Positions 59,489 to 64,000 of a DNA stretch of 64,000 bases are shown here, one piece after another. The position numbers were made by a program, and so were the translations under genes. The notes beneath the pieces were generated by a model that saw nothing but the letters and a program-made list of their open reading frames with translations, was not told the DNA's origin and made no database searches. Source of the DNA: Enterococcus mundtii (lineage in GTDB: Bacteria > Bacillota > Bacilli > Lactobacillales > Enterococcaceae); contig NZ_PUAP01000010.1 in assembly GCF_002947535.1 (NCBI RefSeq), positions 1 to 64,000 on the forward strand, in the 5' to 3' direction. Positions within the stretch are counted from its first letter, which is position 1. Each line of letters begins with the position of its first letter.

Positions 59489-59596
59489 GTCACTGTGGCG
59501 GAAAGGGTAGACGCTTAAAAATAAGGTCAATACGTCGAGGGATAGCCTTAACGTTTTATGATTTGACCATGCAATGTTCGATTCATTGCCAGTGAC
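59489..59596 (+). ncRNA. tRNA-like structured segment 1 (degenerate tRNA-Leu-like)
   Basis: 108 bases. Perfect 7-bp acceptor-like stem GTCACTG (59489-59495) / CAGTGAC (59590-59596). It is followed by TG and a D-arm GCG...CGC (59498-59514) that reads like a tRNA-Leu D-arm (TGGCGGAA, then GGGTAGACGC). A T-arm with loop TTCGATT and stem GCAATG / CATTGC (59571-59589) is clear. Between them a long hairpin TAAAA-TAAGG / CCTTA-TTTTA replaces a normal anticodon arm, with a 19-base loop. No usable anticodon arm and no encoded CCA. Not a standard tRNA. Confidence 0.55.
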
Positions 59597-59600
59597 TTAA

Positions 59601-59729
59601 GTAGCTTGCACTTGGTAGACATAAATACCTGATGTGTCGTAGAGTTCAAATCTCTGAATCTAGGTGAGGTCCGTGGTAGAACCTATTAGGGCGGGCTGTT
59701 GGTTCAATTCCAACTTTGGTGCAAGTTAC
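59601..59729 (+). ncRNA. tRNA-like structured segment 2
   Basis: 129 bases closed by an 11-bp stem GTAGCTTGCAC (59601-59611) / GTGCAAGTTAC (59719-59729; one G-T wobble). It contains two T-arm-like hairpins: AGAG-TTCAAAT-CTCT (59641-59655) and GTTGG-TTCAATT-CCAAC (59698-59714). A TAGGT / ACCTA stem lies between (59661-59685). The loops fit the TTCRANY T-loop pattern. No clear D-arm or anticodon arm. Together with segment 1 it forms a folded non-coding zone ended by a terminator. Confidence 0.5.
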
Positions 59730-59740
59730 TATTACATATT

Positions 59741-59768
59741 AGATCACTCTTTGAGTGGTCTTTTTATT
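59741..59768 (+). terminator. terminator after the tRNA-like zone
   Basis: AGATCACTC-TTT-GAGTGGTCT followed by TTTTATTTT. It indicates that a + strand transcript covering the tRNA-like segments ends here. Confidence 0.85.
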
Positions 59769-59790
59769 TTAAAAAGAGAGGATTTTGAAA

Positions 59791-60051
59791 ATGAATCATG
59801 AGAAGTTTATCGAAAAATGCAAGGCTATTGTACGTGAAAGAATTGAAAATGAGATTGCAGAACCAAGTGGTGCAGTGCCTCAGTTTGATATATTTGTTGT
59901 GTGGTCGTGTAAAACACTACAGAATAGCAAAGCATTAGTTAGCGCTAGCTTAAAAGGAGCACCGTATTTTGAAATTACGTTGAACGGGGACAAAGGTGAA
60001 ATCTATGTAGATACTTATCTCAAAAAATCAAATGAATGTATCAAAGTCTAG
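59791..60051 (+). CDS. DUF6275-like phage protein
   Basis: An 86-residue protein from ATG 59791, with GAGAGG nine bases upstream. NHEKFIEKCKAIVRERIENE, then FDIFVVWSCKTLQNSKALVSA and YFEITLNGDKGEIYVDTYLKK match a small phage family found near terminase genes (I recall it as DUF6275). Function unknown. It is the first gene of the packaging segment after the terminator at 59741. Confidence 0.7.
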   Translation: MNHEKFIEKCKAIVRERIENEIAEPSGAVPQFDIFVVWSCKTLQNSKALVSASLKGAPYFEITLNGDKGEIYVDTYLKKSNECIKV

Positions 60052-60091
60052 CACATGCTAGGCTTGTTCTTTACATAAAGGAGGCTACATA

Positions 60092-60316
60092 ATGAGAAAC
60101 TACTGGTATGTATCGCTAACAAACCGATATCCGCAACCGAACACTGATGATCCAGTGAGGGTTGTCCAATCAGTCCAAATAAAAAAGAAGTACTCCATCA
60201 TTGAAATGACCAGAGAAGCAACACCAAAAGAGATTGATAAATGCAAACTTCTTTATTGCGGTCATGGTTTCTATTCAGATAAACACATACAGGAAAATCT
60301 TTCAAAGTATGTGTAG
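60092..60316 (+). CDS. phage protein, unknown
   Basis: A 74-residue protein with AAAGGAGG upstream. Reads RNYWYVSLTNRYPQPNTDDP and later KKYSIIEMTREATPKEIDKC. No family recognised. Likely cotranscribed with the terminase genes. Confidence 0.6.
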   Translation: MRNYWYVSLTNRYPQPNTDDPVRVVQSVQIKKKYSIIEMTREATPKEIDKCKLLYCGHGFYSDKHIQENLSKYV

Positions 60317-60358
60317 ATTACAAAACAAATGTTGCAAACAAGCGAGGTGGTGTCACAT

Positions 60359-61069
60359 GTGAAGAAATACGAACTAGCTAAAGATGATTATGAAAAAGGG
60401 TTGAAGTATAGAGAAATAGCGGAAAAGTATGGTGTATCCATCAGCACAGTAAAGTCATGGAAATCCCGTTACTGGTCTCGAGAAAAGGTTGCAACCAAGA
60501 ACGCAACTATTCCGAACAACAAAGGAGCGCCAGAGGACAACAAAAACGCTGTTACCCATGGCCTTTTTGCCAATTGGTTACCTTCTGAAACATTAGAAAT
60601 TATGAATGAGGTTGCAACCTCTAAACCTGAGGATATATTATGGAATAATATCATGATCCAGTACACGGCTATTATCCGAGCACAGAAAATCATGTATGTT
60701 GATTATGAGGGTAGTTTGTCCAAAGAAGTTTCTAAGTGGTCCTCGAGTGATTCTGGAAGTTCAGAAGAATATGCTATTCAATATGCTTGGGACAAGCAAG
60801 CTAATTTCATGAATGCACAATCAAGGGCTATGAGCACGCTATCTAGCTTAATTAGACAATTTGTCTCTATAGCTGATGAACATGATGAACGTAGAAAGAA
60901 ACTAGAATACATGGATGTACAAGTCAATTTAGCAAAAGCACAATTGAAGCAGTTAGATGATGGTTATGATTCGTCAGAAGAACAAACAGTGATTGTTGAT
61001 GATATCCCGATGATTGAAAGTGAGGTTGATTTAAATGGGAATGAAAGCCAAGACAAAGCCTCAGATTAA
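60359..61069 (+). CDS. terS: terminase small subunit (PBSX type)
   Basis: A 236-residue protein from GTG 60359, with GAGGTGG upstream; ATG 60329 is a poorer start. The N-terminal DNA-binding HTH reads KDDYEKGLKYREIAEKYGVSISTVKSWKSRYW, the PBSX/YqaS-type signature. It is followed by PNNKGAPEDNKNAVTHGLFANW, also typical. The C-terminal helices mediate oligomers and contact with the large subunit. It recognises the packaging site (pac or cos), often located in or just before this gene. It overlaps the large-subunit gene by 35 bases. Confidence 0.92.
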   Translation: MKKYELAKDDYEKGLKYREIAEKYGVSISTVKSWKSRYWSREKVATKNATIPNNKGAPEDNKNAVTHGLFANWLPSETLEIMNEVATSKPEDILWNNIMIQYTAIIRAQKIMYVDYEGSLSKEVSKWSSSDSGSSEEYAIQYAWDKQANFMNAQSRAMSTLSSLIRQFVSIADEHDERRKKLEYMDVQVNLAKAQLKQLDDGYDSSEEQTVIVDDIPMIESEVDLNGNESQDKASD

Positions 61070-62360
61070 ACTAACTGGAATGATTAACCCACATTTTTAT
61101 AAGATGTGGCACACACAATGTCCGTATGTTTTGATGAAGGGCGGACGTGGATCGTTTAAATCATCTGTTATTAGTTTGAAACTTGCTACTGAAATGAAGA
61201 AACACACGCAAGCAAAACATAAGGTTAACGTTGTTTGCATGATGAGTCAGCACAAGTATTTAAGAGATGCTGTTTATGAACAAATCAAGTGGGCACTTTC
61301 AATGTTAGGCATTTCAAAAGAATATAAGTTTCGTACTTCTCCTTTGCGAATCATTCATAAACGTACTGGTTCTAAGTTCTATTTTTATGGTGTTGATGAT
61401 CCCTTAAAACTAAAATCAAATGCAATTGGCGATGTCATTGCTTTGTGGTATGAAGAAGCTGCAAACTTTGAAAGCGAAGAAGTATTTGACCAGACGAATG
61501 CAACCTTTATCCGTCAACGGTCGCCATGGGTAGATCAAGTACAAGTTTACTATTCATGGAACCCGCCAAAAAATCCATACGATTGGGTCAATGAATGGGT
61601 AGAGAAATGCATACGCCTAGATGATCATTTAGTGGACCACTCGACTTATAAAGATGATGAGTTAGGTTTTACGGATCCTCAGCAATTAAAGCTGATAGAA
61701 ACGTATAGAGAAAATGATGAAGATTACTATCGATGGCTTTACTTAGGCGAAGTGATTGGTCTGGGCACGCTAATCTATAACATGGATCATTTCCATCCGC
61801 TTGATGAGTTACCAGATGATGATTACATCGTTCAGATTTGCTTTTCAATCGATAGTGGACACCAAATATCAGCGACTACCAGTGGTTGCTACGCTATTAC
61901 CAAAAAGAAAAATGTCATTTTATTAGATACTTATTATTATTCTCCCGAAGGAAAAGTAAATAAGAAGGCACCTGATGAGTTATCTAAAGATTTGCATGAT
62001 TTTATTGAAAGATGTCAATCTAAATACAATAAATATGCCTATAAAATCACGATTGATTCAGCAGAAGGTGCTTTAAAGAATCAATACTATAAAGATTTTG
62101 GCATAAGATTTCATGCGGTGGCCAAAGCTAAAAAAGTGGATATGATCGATTATGTACAGAACCTCCTTGCACAGGGCAGGTTTTTTTATTTGGATACAGA
62201 AGCAAATCGAATATTTATTAAAGAGCATCGTGATTATCGATGGGATGAAGATACTCTACAATCTGATGATCCAAAAGTTATCAAAGTTGGTGACCATACA
62301 TGTGACCAGTTCCAATATTTTGTAAAAGATAATCTAAATGATTTAGGACTGAAATGGTAG
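61035..62360 (+). CDS. terL: terminase large subunit (PBSX family)
   Basis: A 441-residue terminase. The ATPase domain has Walker A MKGGRGSFKSSVISLKLA (about 31-48) and Walker B IALWYEEAANF (about 134-144). The nuclease domain has Asp in CFSIDSGHQIS (about 272), in TIDSAEGALKNQYY (about 339) and in HRDYRWDEDTLQSDDPKVIKVGDHTCDQFQYFVKD near the end. It translocates phage DNA into proheads and cuts it. Start ATG 61035 lies inside terS, so the two are coupled. The portal gene follows nine bases later. Confidence 0.94.
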   Translation: MGMKAKTKPQIKLTGMINPHFYKMWHTQCPYVLMKGGRGSFKSSVISLKLATEMKKHTQAKHKVNVVCMMSQHKYLRDAVYEQIKWALSMLGISKEYKFRTSPLRIIHKRTGSKFYFYGVDDPLKLKSNAIGDVIALWYEEAANFESEEVFDQTNATFIRQRSPWVDQVQVYYSWNPPKNPYDWVNEWVEKCIRLDDHLVDHSTYKDDELGFTDPQQLKLIETYRENDEDYYRWLYLGEVIGLGTLIYNMDHFHPLDELPDDDYIVQICFSIDSGHQISATTSGCYAITKKKNVILLDTYYYSPEGKVNKKAPDELSKDLHDFIERCQSKYNKYAYKITIDSAEGALKNQYYKDFGIRFHAVAKAKKVDMIDYVQNLLAQGRFFYLDTEANRIFIKEHRDYRWDEDTLQSDDPKVIKVGDHTCDQFQYFVKDNLNDLGLKW

Positions 62361-62368
62361 GTGAAATC

Positions 62369-64000
62369 ATGGGAGTAATTCAAACGATCAAAAATATGTT
62401 CAAGAGAGGAGTTGATAGTGTGAATATGAACGTTAATGGAAAAGATATAGCGAAGATCACTGATCACCCAAAAATTGGGATTGATTCGCTAGAGTACGCT
62501 CGAATAGCGGAGAACTTCAAATATTATGCTAATTTATTTCCGGATGTCAACTATAAGAGTTCATTTGGCGACAATAAAAAACGAGAATTTAAATCATTGA
62601 ACGTGACTAAGACTGCTGCGAGACGATTGGCTAGTATCATTTTCAATGAAAAATGTAAAGTTACGCTGAACGATCCCACTGATAAAAAGGATGTTTCTAA
62701 AGAGATTAAAGAAGCATCTGAATTTTTGGAACAAACATTATACGACAACAATTTCTATAATTTGTTCGAATTGAATCTTGAGAAAGGTATCGCTGTAGGA
62801 GGATTTGCTATGCGGCCTTACATTGATGGAGATAAGATTAAAATCTCGTGGATTCGTGCAGATCAGTTTTACCCGTTACGTTCAAATACAAACGAAGTTA
62901 GTGAGTGTGCTATTGCTACTAAATCAATTCAAACTGAAGGAGACACGAATTACTACTACACGCTCCTCGAATTTCATGAGTGGCAAGACGAAAAGTATGT
63001 TATCAGTAATGAGCTTTACAAATCTGACAACAGTAACGTTGTTGGAAAGCAAGTTCCACTGTCGATTCTATATCCTGACTTAGCTGAAACAGTCACACTA
63101 GAAGGTTTGAAGAGACCGCTTTTTGCTTACTTCAGAACGCCTGGAGCTAACAATAAATCGTTAGAGAGCCCATTAGGTGCCGGCATTGTGGATAACTCAA
63201 AAGAGATTTTAGATATGATTAACACAACACACGATCAGTTTGCTTGGGAAATTCAGTTAGGGCAGCGGCGTGTTGTTGTGCCAGCGGAATTCCTTAAAAC
63301 AGATGAATCACACCCACCAATGTTCGACACGGACCAAAACGTATTCGCTGGTGTATACGGCGCTGAGAATATAGGGGTCAAAGATATTACAACACCTATT
63401 CGTACAGTTCAATATAAGGACGCTATCAGCCATCTGATTAAAGAGTTCGAGGTGCAGGTTGGTTTGTCAGTGGGTTCGATGAACTATGCAGATGACGGTA
63501 TTAAAACGGCCACTGAGATTGTTTCTAACAATTCCATGACTTATCAGACACGTTCAAGTTATTTGACTATGGTTGAAAAAGTTATCAATGAGCTTATTCA
63601 TTCTATTTTTGAGCTTGCAGGATACGGAGAAATGTTTGAAAGCGAGAAACCGCTATTCTCTATTGAATATGATAGTTATTTAGTAACAGTTAGTTTTGAG
63701 GATGGTCTATTTGTCGATCGAAATAAACAATTGGAGAATGATTTGAAAGTTTTTGTCGCAGGCGCAATGCCTAAAGATCAATTCTTGAAGCGTAATTACA
63801 ATTTATCAGATGAAGAAGTGAAGCTTTGGTTGGGGGATGAACCTGATACTCCTGAGAGAGACAAAACAGTGCCGAATGGTGAAAATGATAGTTTTAAAAC
63901 ATCTGGGGCTTTACTTAATTCCAAGGACGACAACACTATTCAGAAGGTATCTATGAATGGCGCTCAAGTAACAGCGCTTATAAATATTGTTCAGCAAGTA
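62369..64000 (+). CDS. phage portal protein, 3' end outside window
   Basis: The frame is open from ATG 62369 to the last base, giving 544 residues without a stop. It begins GVIQTIKNMFKRGVDSVNMN and has a SPP1/Gp6-like portal look: TKTAARRLASIIFNEKCKV, FELNLEKGIAVGGFAMRPYI, PLGAGIVDNSKEILDMINTT, EIQLGQRRVVVPAEFL, and SVGSMNYADDGIKTATEIVSNNS. It forms the dodecameric channel through which DNA enters. Position directly after terL supports this. The final part is cut by the window end. Confidence 0.9.
   Translation, partial: MGVIQTIKNMFKRGVDSVNMNVNGKDIAKITDHPKIGIDSLEYARIAENFKYYANLFPDVNYKSSFGDNKKREFKSLNVTKTAARRLASIIFNEKCKVTLNDPTDKKDVSKEIKEASEFLEQTLYDNNFYNLFELNLEKGIAVGGFAMRPYIDGDKIKISWIRADQFYPLRSNTNEVSECAIATKSIQTEGDTNYYYTLLEFHEWQDEKYVISNELYKSDNSNVVGKQVPLSILYPDLAETVTLEGLKRPLFAYFRTPGANNKSLESPLGAGIVDNSKEILDMINTTHDQFAWEIQLGQRRVVVPAEFLKTDESHPPMFDTDQNVFAGVYGAENIGVKDITTPIRTVQYKDAISHLIKEFEVQVGLSVGSMNYADDGIKTATEIVSNNSMTYQTRSSYLTMVEKVINELIHSIFELAGYGEMFESEKPLFSIEYDSYLVTVSFEDGLFVDRNKQLENDLKVFVAGAMPKDQFLKRNYNLSDEEVKLWLGDEPDTPERDKTVPNGENDSFKTSGALLNSKDDNTIQKVSMNGAQVTALINIVQQV

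Larger units (their letters stand above)
47172..64000. mobile_element. left part of a temperate phage (prophage), right end outside window
   Basis: Continuous phage gene content: integrase, repressor/ImmA, Cro, recombination genes, initiator, ArpU-type regulator, terminase, portal. All genes right of 50179 are on the + strand except two small minus-strand genes. The organisation is that of Siphovirus-type prophages of Lactobacillales with a headful or cos terminase of the PBSX class. It is inserted downstream of intact lepA. Since capsid, tail and lysis genes would follow the portal gene, the element is likely about 35-45 kb in all. That size is inference. Confidence 0.93.

Noticed and set aside
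59489-59596. Standard tRNA-Leu gene
   Set aside because: The D-arm, T-arm and acceptor stem are good, but no 7-base anticodon loop on a 5-bp stem can be made and the segment is about 20 bases too long.
47172-64000. Defence genes (restriction, abortive infection, CRISPR) within the prophage part
   Set aside because: No nuclease-helicase, methyltransferase or repeat-spacer array could be seen. The DUF4352 protein is the only exclusion candidate.

Overview
The window is a low-GC Firmicute chromosome, most likely an Enterococcus (order Lactobacillales). The basis is the DnaB/DnaI Gram-positive primosome, a CtsR-type box in front of clpB, many PTS genes, an LXG/WXG-type polymorphic toxin cassette, an ArpU-type phage late regulator, and frequent AGGAGG ribosome binding sites with TTG/GTG starts. 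Species cannot be decided from the sequence alone. No rRNA, bona fide tRNA, transposase or CRISPR array was seen.

Layout. (1) 1-2.1 kb: the C-terminal tip of a polymorphic toxin (5' end outside the window) followed by two immunity-like genes and a third one broken by an in-frame TAA. (2) 2.2-26 kb: core housekeeping genes on the + strand: trhO, a phosphatase, tex-sprT-ydcF, murC, a MaoC-like protein and a BI-1 membrane protein, the DNA repair/replication run polA-mutM-coaE, then nrdR-dnaB-dnaI, trmK-nif3, pepT, and a lipid kinase/membrane protein group. (3) 26-42.6 kb: two sugar/glycopeptide loci flanking clpB. The first has a GntR/HutC regulator, an M20 dipeptidase, a cytoplasmic glycosylasparaginase, a PTS EIIB and EIIC and a GrdB-like protein. 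The second has a PRD regulator, a fructose-type EIIA/EIIB/EIIC and a GH38 alpha-mannosidase. A GRP-type sugar transporter follows. Together they suggest use of host N-glycan fragments (GlcNAc-Asn and alpha-mannosides). This is inference. (4) 42.7-47.1 kb: three minus-strand genes (membrane protein, nucleoside deoxyribosyltransferase, Eis-like acetyltransferase), then lepA.

(5) 47.17-64 kb: the left part of a temperate siphophage-type prophage inserted just downstream of lepA. Its right end is beyond the window. The minus-strand lysogeny module is integrase, a membrane-anchored DUF4352 protein, an ImmA-type protease and a CI-type repressor. It faces a Cro-like gene across a switch region with four GTTAAC-N5-GTTAAC-type operators, two of them inside the spacers of the divergent promoters. 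The early genes follow: YqaJ exonuclease, RecT, a DnaD/DnaB-like initiator, a DUF1064 nuclease and many small phage genes, ending in the ArpU-like late regulator. Between ArpU and the terminase lies an unusual non-coding zone with a long hairpin, a minus-strand YjzC-like moron with its own promoter, and two tRNA-like folded segments ended by a terminator. Terminase small and large subunits and a truncated portal gene close the window.

Points most worth a second look: the tRNA-like segments at 59.49-59.73 kb; a 12-residue identity plus extended tail similarity between host DnaB and the phage initiator; the GntR operator shared by two promoters of the glycosylasparaginase locus; the broken immunity gene; a dispersed intergenic repeat of about 135 bp; and the periodic operator array of the lysogeny switch.
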